NCBI GenBank assembly: GCA_026392155.1
Contig: JAPLCP010000169.1
Span: 1-54,793 of the forward strand
Source of the DNA: Armatimonadota bacterium
GTDB taxonomy: Bacteria > Armatimonadota > Armatimonadia > Armatimonadales > Armatimonadaceae
Direction: 5' to 3'
Length of the DNA: 54,793 nucleotides
Part shown: one piece after another, positions 27,952-36,111 of the stretch
How positions within the stretch are numbered: position 1 is the stretch's first letter
How the letters are laid out: every line of letters starts with the position of its first letter
The notes under the pieces: generated by a model
The model's database searches: none
What the model saw: only the letters and a program-made list of their open reading frames with translations
What the model was told of the DNA's origin: nothing
Position numbers and translations under genes: made by a program

Positions 27952-28515
27952 ATGGCATCTGATAAGCTCCCGGATCTGGCAGAGAAATACAAAGATATCC
28001 CCTTCGACGACAGTCGTGTACTGAAGTACAAAGAGAGCGCGGGCTGGGAAGTACTCCTCAAGACCGCCGCTGAGGTCAAGCTGGTGGACAGTGAGATCCG
28101 TGCTCTGATTCTGGAGATGGCCGATATCATGTACGCCGCGCACGGGGTGGGGCTGGCCGCGCCTCAAGTGGGCCACAGTCTTCGCCTTCTGGTCTATGAT
28201 GCGGGGGCGGGGCTTCAGGCGCTGATCAATCCCCATGTCTCCAAAGAAAAAGGCGAGCAGTACGAGCCCGAAGAAGGCTGTCTTTCGATTCCCGGTCTGC
28301 GTGGCGTGGTGCGCCGCCCCACCCAGATCTATGTCCAGGCACTCAATGCCAACGGTCACCCAGTGCGCTTCAAGGCCCGCGACTTCGAGGCGCGGATTAT
28401 CTGCCATGAGGTAGATCACCTCAACGGGATTCTCTTCACCGAGCGCGCCGATCCCAAGACCCTCCACATGCTCACGCCTGAAGAGCAAGCCTCGGAGCGC
28501 GAGCCTGCCGAGTAG
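27952..28515 (+). CDS. def: peptide deformylase
   Basis: 187 residues. It removes the formyl group from new N-terminal methionines. All three motifs are present: GVGLAAPQVG (65-74), EGCLS with metal ligand Cys110, and HEVDH (152-156) with the other two ligands and the catalytic Glu153. The head of about 20 residues before the core is longer than in E. coli. The start at 27952 is chosen over 27940 because of its distance from the -10 TAAAAT. fmt begins 1 nt after the stop, the classic def-fmt pairing. Confidence 0.92.
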   Translation: MASDKLPDLAEKYKDIPFDDSRVLKYKESAGWEVLLKTAAEVKLVDSEIRALILEMADIMYAAHGVGLAAPQVGHSLRLLVYDAGAGLQALINPHVSKEKGEQYEPEEGCLSIPGLRGVVRRPTQIYVQALNANGHPVRFKARDFEARIICHEVDHLNGILFTERADPKTLHMLTPEEQASEREPAE

Positions 28516-28516
28516 C

Positions 28517-29461
28517 ATGCGCGTTGTTTTCTTCGGGACCTCTCCGTTTGCCGTACCGACACTCCAGGCGCTTCATGACAGCGCTCATGAGGTGCTCGCT
28601 ATCGTGACACAGCCGGATCGGCCTGCGGGGCGTGGGATGCAGCTTGCTGAGTCGGCGGTGAAGAAAGCCGCGCGTGCCCTAGGCTATGAGAGTATCCTTC
28701 AGCCGGAGAAAGTGCGCCGCAAGCCCTTCCCGGAGGAGCTAGCTGCGCTTGCCCCGGATGTGCTGGTGGTGATCTCGTTTGGGCAGATCATCCCCCAGCG
28801 CGTTTTAGACATTCCAAAGTACGGCGGCATCAATGTCCACGCCTCGCTCCTCCCCCGCTGGCGCGGCGCGGCCCCTATCCACCGAGCGATTATGGCAGGT
28901 GACTCCGAGACCGGCGTGGCGACCATGCAGATGGAGGCCTCGCTTGACACAGGTCCTGTGTTTTTGGAGGCTCGCACTCCGATCTTGCCCACCGATACGA
29001 CGCTCTCGCTGGAGCCGCGTCTGGCGGATGCGGGCGCGGCACTCCTCATCCAGACCCTGGATCGCTTAGCGCATGAGCCGCAGTGGCAACCCACGCCGCA
29101 GGGTGAAGATGGCATGACCTACGCCGCGATGCTCACCCGTGAGGATGGCTTTCTCAATCCCACTGCCGAAAGTGCCACGCCGCTTGCCAACCGAGTGCGT
29201 GCGCTCACGCCGCGCCCGGCGGGTGTGATCCTGCTGGCAGGAAAAGAAGTGAAGGTTCTGGAGGCGATTGCCCTCCCCGCTACTGAGCCGGATGTGCCCG
29301 GCAAGATTGTGGCGGTGACAAAAGAGGGCATCGAGCTGGCGACAGTCGAGGGCATCTTGCGTCTTGTGACGGTACAGCCGCCGGGCAAGCCCGCGATGGC
29401 GGCGACGGCCTACGCCAATGGAGCACGCCTCAAGCCAGGTGATCTTGCGGCCTCTCCATAA
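28517..29461 (+). CDS. fmt: methionyl-tRNA formyltransferase
   Basis: 314 residues, the usual length. It formylates initiator Met-tRNA using 10-formyl-tetrahydrofolate. RVVFFGTSPFAVPTL begins the fold, HASLLPRWRGAAPI is the catalytic signature, and VNRVRALTPRPAG-like sequence (about 222-236) leads into the C-terminal tRNA-binding domain. It is directly downstream of def, so initiator formylation and deformylation are coregulated. The fmt-def pair fits a bacterium with much leaderless initiation, where the initiator tRNA has a strong role; that link is inference. Confidence 0.95.
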   Translation: MRVVFFGTSPFAVPTLQALHDSAHEVLAIVTQPDRPAGRGMQLAESAVKKAARALGYESILQPEKVRRKPFPEELAALAPDVLVVISFGQIIPQRVLDIPKYGGINVHASLLPRWRGAAPIHRAIMAGDSETGVATMQMEASLDTGPVFLEARTPILPTDTTLSLEPRLADAGAALLIQTLDRLAHEPQWQPTPQGEDGMTYAAMLTREDGFLNPTAESATPLANRVRALTPRPAGVILLAGKEVKVLEAIALPATEPDVPGKIVAVTKEGIELATVEGILRLVTVQPPGKPAMAATAYANGARLKPGDLAASP

Positions 29462-29500
29462 GATTTTTCCGTCAAAGAAGGATTCGTCGCACCGACGTTG

Positions 29501-29506
29501 TATAAT
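29501..29506 (+). promoter_or_regulatory. -10 hexamer TATAAT for the secreted PKD-like gene
   Basis: A consensus TATAAT about 60 bp upstream of the start, so this gene has a real leader with a Shine-Dalgarno. Confidence 0.5.
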
Positions 29507-29564
29507 AGGCTGGCATCCTTGTCAGTAGTGTCTATTGGATCAGTTGTGCCGAAAGGAATCGAGT

Positions 29565-30500
29565 TTGAAGATGCGTGTCCTTAACCGCCGCCTCGTGCGC
29601 TTTGTCTCTGCTGCCATTGTTGGTGGCATGGCGCTTGCCGCCTTAGCTCAGGAGAATGGTGCCCCAATAACGTTCTCACTTTTTAAAGGTGAGACGGACT
29701 CCGTTACGCTGGGTGGCTGGGGAAGTGGCCGCGCTGATGCTAGCCGCGGCGATAGTGGCCGTGTTAAAGTGGGGGACTACTCTATTAAAGTCACCACCCA
29801 CGGTACCCACCAAGGGGGACGCATTGACTTCGCAAAGCCCGTTGACCTGAGTGCTGCCCTTGCGAATCCACGCTGCTACCTGCGCTTCCAGACCAGCTTT
29901 AATGCCACCCAGGATGTCCAAGATATCACAGGCTTTGCACAGAAGAAGGCAGCCGGAGCTTTCGAGCGGATGCGCTATGTCTTTATCATGGCCGATGGCT
30001 CTCAGTACGAGCTGATCCGCCCCCTAGATGTCCCGCCCTCTGAAGACCCAGACTCCTACGTCCCGCAGAACATTCCACTCGCCGCACTGAAGAAAATCGC
30101 CAAGAAGCCTCTTGCAGGCAACGGAGCAAAGCTTGCGTCGGTGGTAGTGGCGGGCGATAAATATGACACGTTCTATATCGGGGAGATTGATGTTCTCACG
30201 GATGAGACCGAGGTCAGTGTTGCGGATCTTGAGGATCAGATTGCCTTCGCCGATAACGAGATGACCTTTGTGGGGGATGCGGAGGCGGGGGCCAGCACCC
30301 TGAAGTTTTCTTGGGACTGGGATGCCAGCGATGGAATTCAGGAAGATGACACGGGCCGCACGGTCAAGCATGTCTTTCCTGCCAAGCTCTTCCGTGGCGA
30401 TGAGCAGATTCATAAAGCAGTGGTCACCCTGACCGTCACCGATGTTGATGGGCTCAAGGCTCCTCAGCGCAAGACTCTTGCACTTGAGATTAGCCGCTAA
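29565..30500 (+). CDS. secreted protein with PKD-like C-terminus, unknown function
   Basis: About 311 residues. The signal peptide (RLVRFVSAAIVGGMALAALAQ) is clear. The middle (about 30-200) has a galactose-binding/jelly-roll look: 'GGRIDFAKPVDLSAALANPRCYLRFQ' and 'ERMRYVFIMADGSQYELIRPL'. The end (about 235-310) is PKD-like: FSWDWDASDGIQ and AVVTLTVTDVDGLK. It probably acts outside the cell on carbohydrate or as a structural part. AAGGA at 29553-29557 gives ideal spacing to the TTG at 29565; the ATG at 29571 is an alternative. UbiA begins 10 bp downstream. Confidence 0.6.
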   Translation: MKMRVLNRRLVRFVSAAIVGGMALAALAQENGAPITFSLFKGETDSVTLGGWGSGRADASRGDSGRVKVGDYSIKVTTHGTHQGGRIDFAKPVDLSAALANPRCYLRFQTSFNATQDVQDITGFAQKKAAGAFERMRYVFIMADGSQYELIRPLDVPPSEDPDSYVPQNIPLAALKKIAKKPLAGNGAKLASVVVAGDKYDTFYIGEIDVLTDETEVSVADLEDQIAFADNEMTFVGDAEAGASTLKFSWDWDASDGIQEDDTGRTVKHVFPAKLFRGDEQIHKAVVTLTVTDVDGLKAPQRKTLALEISR

Positions 30501-30509
30501 CCGTTTCCT

Positions 30510-31448
30510 ATGACCGATCCCCGTGCAGCGCCCCAGCCAAGCCGACTCCCGGCGTGGCTGGAGGCCATGCGCCCCAAGCAGTGGGCCAAGAACGTACTGC
30601 TTTTTGTGGGGCTGATCTTCACGCAAGACCAAGGGCATCAGCTCTCTCACTGGCTCAAGACCTTTGCGGGTTTTCTCCTTTTCTGCTTGCTCTCCGGGCT
30701 TACCTACTACATCAATGATCTGATGGACCTAGATGCGGATCGGCAGCACCCTAAAAAGCGCTTTCGTCCCATCCCCTCAGGGCGCCTACCCGCCAAAACG
30801 GCATGGGTGCTGGCCGGGCTGGGCATTCCGACTCTCTTAGTAGCGGCGCGCTTAATGGAGTACGATCTGAGTGGGTGGCCCGCGTGGAAGTTCTTTACGA
30901 CAGCAGCGCTCTATCTGACGGTGACACTTTTCTACTCTCTCGTACTCAAGTATGTGGTGATCGTGGATGTGCTGACCCTGGCCTCGCTGTTTGTGGTGCG
31001 GGCAGTGGCGGGGGCATTTGTGATTAATGTGCCGATCTCGGAGTGGCTACTGCTGTGTACGCTGCTACTAGCGCTCTTTTTGGGGCTCTCAAAGCGGCGC
31101 GGGGAGCTGGTGGCGCTGGGTGAGGGAACCCCGACTCGGGCGATTCTCAAGGAGTATAGCCTGCCGATGCTGGAGCAGATGATCACGGTGGTTGCCTCGG
31201 CGTGCTTGATGTCCTACACACTCTACACGTTCTTCTCAAAGTCGCAGACGGGGCACAGCCGCCCCTATCTCATGGCGACAATTCCCTTTGTGATCTACGG
31301 ACTCTTCCGCTATCTCTACTTAACCCACAAAAAGGGGATGGGTGAGGCTCCCGAGGCGGTGCTGGTGGAAGACAAGCCGCTGATGATCAATGTTCTTCTC
31401 TGGGCACTGGTGGCCGTGATTGTCCTGCAGATGGGGGGGCGCTCCTAG
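30510..31448 (+). CDS. UbiA-family prenyltransferase, decaprenyl-phosphate phosphoribosyltransferase-like
   Basis: 312 residues with about eight membrane helices. NDLMDLDADRQHP is the Asp-rich motif that binds Mg and prenyl phosphate, followed by KKRFRPIPSGR. 'RPKQWAKNVLLF' and this second motif fit the branch that makes decaprenyl-phosphoryl-5-phosphoribose (DPPR synthase), the first step toward decaprenyl-phospho-arabinose, rather than quinone synthesis. Here it could serve glycan building. Its TAG stop shares the tetramer CTAG with the stop of the convergent SDR gene. Confidence 0.75.
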   Translation: MTDPRAAPQPSRLPAWLEAMRPKQWAKNVLLFVGLIFTQDQGHQLSHWLKTFAGFLLFCLLSGLTYYINDLMDLDADRQHPKKRFRPIPSGRLPAKTAWVLAGLGIPTLLVAARLMEYDLSGWPAWKFFTTAALYLTVTLFYSLVLKYVVIVDVLTLASLFVVRAVAGAFVINVPISEWLLLCTLLLALFLGLSKRRGELVALGEGTPTRAILKEYSLPMLEQMITVVASACLMSYTLYTFFSKSQTGHSRPYLMATIPFVIYGLFRYLYLTHKKGMGEAPEAVLVEDKPLMINVLLWALVAVIVLQMGGRS

Positions 31449-32239
31449 CTCGCCCCGCCGGGGTTGCCGGGCCAGTGCACGCCTGCGGCACGAAACGCTC
31501 CGGTCTCGGGGCAGAGGATACTCATTCCACCATCCACAGGCACAGTTGCGCCGGTGATAAAGCTGGCGGCATCGGAGGCGAGAAAGAGGGCGACCGCGGC
31601 GATTTCCTCAGGGTGCCCGACGCGATCTAAGGGGTAGTGGGTGTAAAAGACCTGCTGCTCATCTTCCGAGAAGCGCTCTTTCCAGGCCTGCTCGCCCATG
31701 GTCATGATATGGCCGGGGGCAATGCAGTTCACCCGAATGCCATAGCGCCCCAGATCCGTGGCAAGCGCTCGTGTGAGCCCGGCGAGGGCGGCTTTGGACG
31801 TTGAGTAGGCGACTCGCTCGGGGATGGGCTGGTTGCCGACGAGAGAACCAAGGTTAATGATGCTGCCCTTGGTCTGTTTTAGCGCATCGAGTCCCGCTTG
31901 GGCGAAGAGATAGGGAGCGCGGACATTGACCGCCTGCACGGTGTCAAAGAGCGCGACAGGGGTGTCTTCTAGCGTGGTGCCCCGCTGGTCGGCAGCGTTG
32001 TTGACAATGCAGTCGAGCCGTCCAAATCGCTCTAATGTGGCAGCAACGACTCGGGCTGGGAACGCCATGTCGGTGACATCGCCCTCCAGACAGAGCGCAT
32101 TATTCTCTCCCAGAAGCGCGGCAGTCTCTTCGATGCGCCGTAGATCAGTCGCGCAGACTTTCCAGCCTGCGTTGTGAAAGGCAAGCGCAATCGCTTGTCC
32201 AATGCCCTGCCCTGCGCCGGTAATAATGACGGTTTTCAT
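31445..32239 (-). CDS. short-chain dehydrogenase/reductase
   Basis: 264 residues, a classical SDR. TGAGQGIGQA (about 7-16) binds NAD(P), NNAADQRG is the fourth-strand motif, and LGSLVGNQ with YSTSKAA gives the Ser-Tyr-Lys triad; VPVDGGM closes the fold. The substrate is unknown (an alcohol, sugar or ketone). GGAG lies 7 nt before the ATG, inside the end of polA, so it is probably read from the polA transcript (4-bp gap). The pairing with polA has no obvious meaning. Confidence 0.85.
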   Translation of the reverse strand: MKTVIITGAGQGIGQAIALAFHNAGWKVCATDLRRIEETAALLGENNALCLEGDVTDMAFPARVVAATLERFGRLDCIVNNAADQRGTTLEDTPVALFDTVQAVNVRAPYLFAQAGLDALKQTKGSIINLGSLVGNQPIPERVAYSTSKAALAGLTRALATDLGRYGIRVNCIAPGHIMTMGEQAWKERFSEDEQQVFYTHYPLDRVGHPEEIAAVALFLASDAASFITGATVPVDGGMSILCPETGAFRAAGVHWPGNPGGAS

Positions 32240-32243
32240 ACTT

Positions 32244-35111
32244 CTACTCCACCACGGTTGTGTCGCCCCAAGAGAGGCCCGTTTTTACCTCGACATCCAA
32301 GCTCACGGAGAGTTCGTAGGCGTTTTCCATGCACGCCTTTACTTTTGTGCCCAGCTCAAGGGCCGCGTCTTGGTCTACCTCAAAGAGCAGCTCATCGTGC
32401 ACTTGCAAGAGCAGTAGTGCCGGAAGCTCCGTGGCCTTCAGCATCGCTGCGACCGAGAGCATGGCTTTTTTCATAATATCCGCACTCAGCCCCTGGATCG
32501 GCATGTTCGCCGCTGCCCGCTCCGCCGCCTGACGGAAGTTAAACACGCGATTGTTGATATCAGGAATCCAGCGCCGACGGCCAAAGAGCGTCTGGACATA
32601 GCCGTTTTTCTGGGCAAACTCAATCGTCGCGTCTAAGTAGACCTTCACGCCTGGAAAGCGCGCAAAGTACGACTCTTTCAGCGCCTTCGCCTCACCCTGT
32701 GGGATTTTCAACTGCCGCGCCAAGGCAAAGTCCGAGATGCCATAGAGCACCGCGAAGTTCACCGTCTTGGCCGCGCGCCGCATCTCACTCGTCACATCAT
32801 CCGGCGAAACCCCATATACCTTGCTTGCTGTGTACTTGTGAATGTCCTCGCCCGACGTAAACGCGGCCCGCATATCGGCATCGTTGGCCACGTGGGCAAA
32901 GATGCGCAGCTCGATCTGCGAGTAGTCCGCCGAGAGCAGTATGCGTCCCGGCGGCGCGACAAATGCCTTACGAATCTCCCGCCCCATAGCCGTGCGTATC
33001 GGAATGTTCTGAAGATTGGGGGACGATGACGAAAGCCGCCCCGTCGCCGCCACGGTCTGGTTCAGCGACGTGTGCACCCGCCCATCGCTTCTCACCAGCG
33101 CCGGCAGCGCGTCGGCGTAGGTGCTCTTGAGCTTCGCCAGCTCACGGTACTGCAACACATCCGCGACAATCTTATGCTCCAGCGCCAGCGGCTCTAGCAC
33201 GTCCGCATCGGTCGAGTAGCCGGTCTTGGTCTTCTTCCCCGACGGCAGCTTCAGCGTCTCAAAGAGCACTTCCGCCAGCTGCTTCGGCGAGTTCACCGCA
33301 AACACCACTCCCGCCTCCGCATGGATCGCCTTCTCTAGCGTCGCCACTTGGCTCCCCATCTCCGCCGCAATCTTGCCGAGCAATACCGTGTCTAAAAGTA
33401 GCCCCGTGCGCTCCATCTCCGCAAGCACTGGCACCAGCGGCAGCTCTAAATCGCGCAAAAGCTCCGCCAGCTTGTCCTTTTCGAGCCTTGGTGTGAGCTC
33501 TTTCTCAAGCACAAAGATCGCCTCTGCCTCCGCACAGACCCGTGCCTTATCTTGCTCAAACACCGCTGTGGGATTGAGGCTTGCACGCTCCTTCTTCTCC
33601 AGCGCAGGCGGCAGCTCACGTCCCGCATGGTTCTGCGCAATGTCCCGCAAGGGGTAGGTCGCCCGCTGACCAGCAAAGAGCAAATACGCCGCCAGCTCCG
33701 CATCAAAGGCAAGCGACGAAACCGCAAAATCATGCCGCTGCAAGACTGTGATGTCCGTGCGTCCATCGTAGGTCAGCTTACCGATGGTGGGGTCTGCGAG
33801 AAGTATAGCGGCGGCTTTGGGGCCATTTGTTCCCACAACTTCCCCCCCATCCCCCGCCCGGCGGGGGGGATTAGAGGAAGGGGCATCAAATAGGCCGCCA
33901 AGCTCGGCTCCCCCGCTTGCGGGGGCGAGGGGGGCGATGGGACAGTAAAACACGCGCCCGCCTCCGGTGGCGATGGCAATTCCATAGAGCCGCGCATCCA
34001 GCGCCGAGGCTTCGTCGGTGTGCAGCCGGATGGCAAACTTGCCCACCGCCTTCGCAGCAGCAAGCAGTTCTGCAACATCTGCCGCTGTCTGCACCTCCGT
34101 AACAGTGAGCAAGACCGCCTTGGCCTCTGCCACAACCTCCCCTCCTCCCAAACCTGCCTCCCAGGATTGGGAGGAGGGGCCGGGGGAGGAGGGATTCACG
34201 GAGGAGGGATTCACGGAGGAGGGTTGCGTCGCCTTCGCCTCCACCCGCCGTGCGAGGGTGCGGAACTCCAGCTCATCGAAGAAGACCTTAATCGCGGCGT
34301 AGTCCGGAGCGTACTCAGGGCAGGCTTCGGGAGTCGGGAGCACCGCTGCCTCGGGGAGGGGAATGTCCTTGCGGATCACCGCCAGCTCTTTGGAGAGGCG
34401 CATCTTATCTAAGTGCTCCCGAATCTTCTCCTGAATACGGGCAGGCGTCACTTCACCCAGCCGCGCCTCGATCTCCTCCACCGTCGGGAAGGCTTGCAAG
34501 AGCGTTGTCGCGGTTTTCTCGCCAATGCCGGGGACGCCGGGGATATTGTCGCTAGAGTCGCCTTTTAGGGCGCGATAGTCTGTGAGCTGACTCGGCTTCA
34601 GCCCGTAGCGCGTCTCAACCGCAGCCTCATCGTAGAGCACGGTGTCCGTGATGCCCTTAATGGTGGTGAGAACTTGAATGCCCGGCTGGACAAGCTGGAG
34701 CATGTCCGAGTCGCCGCTGACAATCAGCACGTCGTAGCCCGCTGCCTTGCCTTGCGTGGCGAGCGTCCCGATAATATCGTCGGCTTCGTAGCCCGGCGCT
34801 TCCAGCGAGATCGCCCGAAAGACATCGGCGAGGCGCCGCGCATACGGTCCCTGCTGAATGAGATCATCGGGCGTGTCTTGGCGCGTCCCCTTGTACTCCG
34901 TGAACAGCTCGTGGCGAAACGTCGGCTCGTGCGTGTCCCAGGCGCAGAACATCAGATCGGGCGCATGTTTCTCGGTCACGCCTAGCAGCATCTGCGTGAA
35001 GCCAAAGAGCGCGTTGGTGGGCAGGCCCTTGGAGTTGGTGAGCGAGCGCACCGCAAAAAAGCCCCGGAAAAGCAGCGAGTTGCCGTCGAGGAGAACGAGT
35101 GTTTTAGCCAT
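32244..35111 (-). CDS. polA: DNA polymerase I with two in-frame repeat insertions
   Basis: 955 residues. Residues 1-290 are the 5'-3' flap nuclease (VLLDGNSLLFRGFFA, YEADDIIGTLA, SGDSDMLQL). Residues 325-520 are a 3'-5' exonuclease-like fold that lacks the DxE motif (FAIRLHTDEA), so proofreading is probably absent, as in Taq. The polymerase domain has motif A LSADYSQIELR, motif B KTVNFAVLYG and motif C QVHDELLFEV. Residues about 296-324 and 389-424 are Ser/Pro/Gly-rich inserts encoded by family A repeats, the first in the linker between nuclease and exonuclease-like domains. The start at 35111 is set by homology and by TACAAT 8 nt upstream; the frame runs further upstream but there it is noncoding. 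Confidence 0.95.
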   Translation of the reverse strand: MAKTLVLLDGNSLLFRGFFAVRSLTNSKGLPTNALFGFTQMLLGVTEKHAPDLMFCAWDTHEPTFRHELFTEYKGTRQDTPDDLIQQGPYARRLADVFRAISLEAPGYEADDIIGTLATQGKAAGYDVLIVSGDSDMLQLVQPGIQVLTTIKGITDTVLYDEAAVETRYGLKPSQLTDYRALKGDSSDNIPGVPGIGEKTATTLLQAFPTVEEIEARLGEVTPARIQEKIREHLDKMRLSKELAVIRKDIPLPEAAVLPTPEACPEYAPDYAAIKVFFDELEFRTLARRVEAKATQPSSVNPSSVNPSSPGPSSQSWEAGLGGGEVVAEAKAVLLTVTEVQTAADVAELLAAAKAVGKFAIRLHTDEASALDARLYGIAIATGGGRVFYCPIAPLAPASGGAELGGLFDAPSSNPPRRAGDGGEVVGTNGPKAAAILLADPTIGKLTYDGRTDITVLQRHDFAVSSLAFDAELAAYLLFAGQRATYPLRDIAQNHAGRELPPALEKKERASLNPTAVFEQDKARVCAEAEAIFVLEKELTPRLEKDKLAELLRDLELPLVPVLAEMERTGLLLDTVLLGKIAAEMGSQVATLEKAIHAEAGVVFAVNSPKQLAEVLFETLKLPSGKKTKTGYSTDADVLEPLALEHKIVADVLQYRELAKLKSTYADALPALVRSDGRVHTSLNQTVAATGRLSSSSPNLQNIPIRTAMGREIRKAFVAPPGRILLSADYSQIELRIFAHVANDADMRAAFTSGEDIHKYTASKVYGVSPDDVTSEMRRAAKTVNFAVLYGISDFALARQLKIPQGEAKALKESYFARFPGVKVYLDATIEFAQKNGYVQTLFGRRRWIPDINNRVFNFRQAAERAAANMPIQGLSADIMKKAMLSVAAMLKATELPALLLLQVHDELLFEVDQDAALELGTKVKACMENAYELSVSLDVEVKTGLSWGDTTVVE
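33839..33945. repeat. C/G-rich palindromic repeat, family A, copy 4, inside polA
   Basis: Two adjacent GC palindromes: CCCCCGCCCGGCGGGGG near 33850, and CCCCCGCTTGCGGGGG near 33910. They encode APASGGAELGG and PSSNPPRRAGDGGEV in the polA frame, a segment absent from typical PolI proteins. Confidence 0.7.
34136..34225. repeat. C/G-rich palindromic repeat, family A, copy 3, inside polA
   Basis: A 13-bp perfect inverted repeat (CCCCTCCTCCCAA at 34139-34151, partner at 34167-34179) followed by two tandem copies of a 15-bp unit GAGGAGGGATTCACG (34186-34215). The array encodes PSSVNPSSVNPSS in frame with polA. Confidence 0.85.
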
Positions 35112-35119
35112 TTGCGGGT

Positions 35120-35125
35120 ATTGTA
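35120..35125 (-). promoter_or_regulatory. -10 hexamer TACAAT, 8 nt before polA ATG
   Basis: TACAAT on the minus strand with spacer ACCCGCAA to ATG 35111. The leader would be 0-2 nt. Confidence 0.55.
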
Positions 35126-35147
35126 CCCGCCGCTCGCACCACTCCGG

Positions 35148-35153
35148 TATACT
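35148..35153 (+). promoter_or_regulatory. leaderless-type -10, TATACT, 6 nt before ATG 35160
   Basis: TATACT, spacer GGCTCC, ATG. It is back to back with the polA -10. Confidence 0.6.
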
Positions 35154-35159
35154 GGCTCC

Positions 35160-36081
35160 ATGACGATGAAACGACTCATGATCGGAACCAGCTCTGTCAG
35201 CGCTTCCGAGATTTCTTTGGGCTGTATGCGAATCGCGGGCATGGCTCCCGACGCGGTGGACACGCTCCTGCGCACCTCCTGGGAGGCTGGGATCAACTTC
35301 TACGACCATGCCGATATCTACGGCGGCGGCAAGAGCGAGGAGGTCTTTACGGCGTCGATCAAGCGCCTCGGCCTGAAGCGCAGCGAGCTGCTTTTGCAGA
35401 GTAAGTGCGGCATCCGTAGCGGCTTCTTCGACTTCTCCAAGGAGCATATTCTCACCTCCGTAGACAAGATTCTCACACGCCTCGACACGGACTACTTGGA
35501 TATTCTGCTCCTCCACCGCCCCGATGCGCTGGTTGAACCCGAGGAAGTGGCGGAGGCTTTTGAAACGCTCAAGCAGAGCGGCAAAGTGCTCCACTTTGGA
35601 GTCAGCAACCACAACCCCAGCCAGATCGAGCTGCTCCAGGCCAGCCTCCCGATGAAGCTCGAAGCTAACCAGCTCCAGTTCTCTATCACCAACACGGGCA
35701 TGATTGACCATGGCCTCAATGTGAATATGGAGATTGATCGCTCGATTGATCGCGATGGTGGAATTTTGGACTACTGCCGCCTCAAGAAGATCACCGTTCA
35801 GGCGTGGTCGCCGTTCCAGTACGGCTTCTTCGAGGGGACGTTTTTAGGCAACCCTAAGTTCCCCAAGCTCAACGAGGTTCTGGAAGCGATGGCCAGCGAG
35901 TTTGGCGTCACTCCCACAACCATGGCCATTGCTTGGATTCTGCGCCACCCCGCCAAGATTCAGCCCGTTGTCGGCACCACCAGCCCGGAGTGTGCAGCAA
36001 GTCGCGCTTGCCTCAGGCGTGGCGCTGACCCGGCCTCAGTGGTACGAGATCTACCGAGCGGCGGGCAATACACTTCCCTAA
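35160..36081 (+). pseudogene. aldo/keto reductase (YdhF-like) with a late frameshift
   Basis: The first 277 codons are a normal aldo/keto reductase (NFYDHADIYGGG, LLLHRPDALVEPEEV, HFGVSNHNPSQ, QPVVGTTSPE). After GAG at 35988-35990 the frame must shift by one base. The +1 frame then reads VQQVALASGVALTRPQWYEI and ends ...YRAAGNTLP at TAA 36079-36081, the canonical family C-terminus. Unshifted, the protein ends in unrelated sequence at 36101. This is either a recent mutation or a sequencing error, since everything else is intact. No slippery heptamer is seen at the site. The start at 35160 has TATACT 6 nt upstream. Confidence 0.75.
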
Positions 36082-36111
36082 TCGCGCGTTGTGTGTTATG
36101 ATGACACTATT

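Noticed and set aside
34186-34223. Tandem 15-bp units as a CRISPR or VNTR array
   Set aside because: Only two full units, no spacers, and they lie in frame inside polA as part of the palindromic repeat.
35112-35711. A 200-residue N-terminal extension of polA
   Set aside because: It lies opposite the aldo/keto reductase gene. The PolA fold starts at MAKTLVLLDG (35111), where a -10 box also sits.
35985-35995. Programmed frameshift in the aldo/keto reductase
   Set aside because: No slippery sequence or downstream structure was seen; mutation or sequencing error is simpler.
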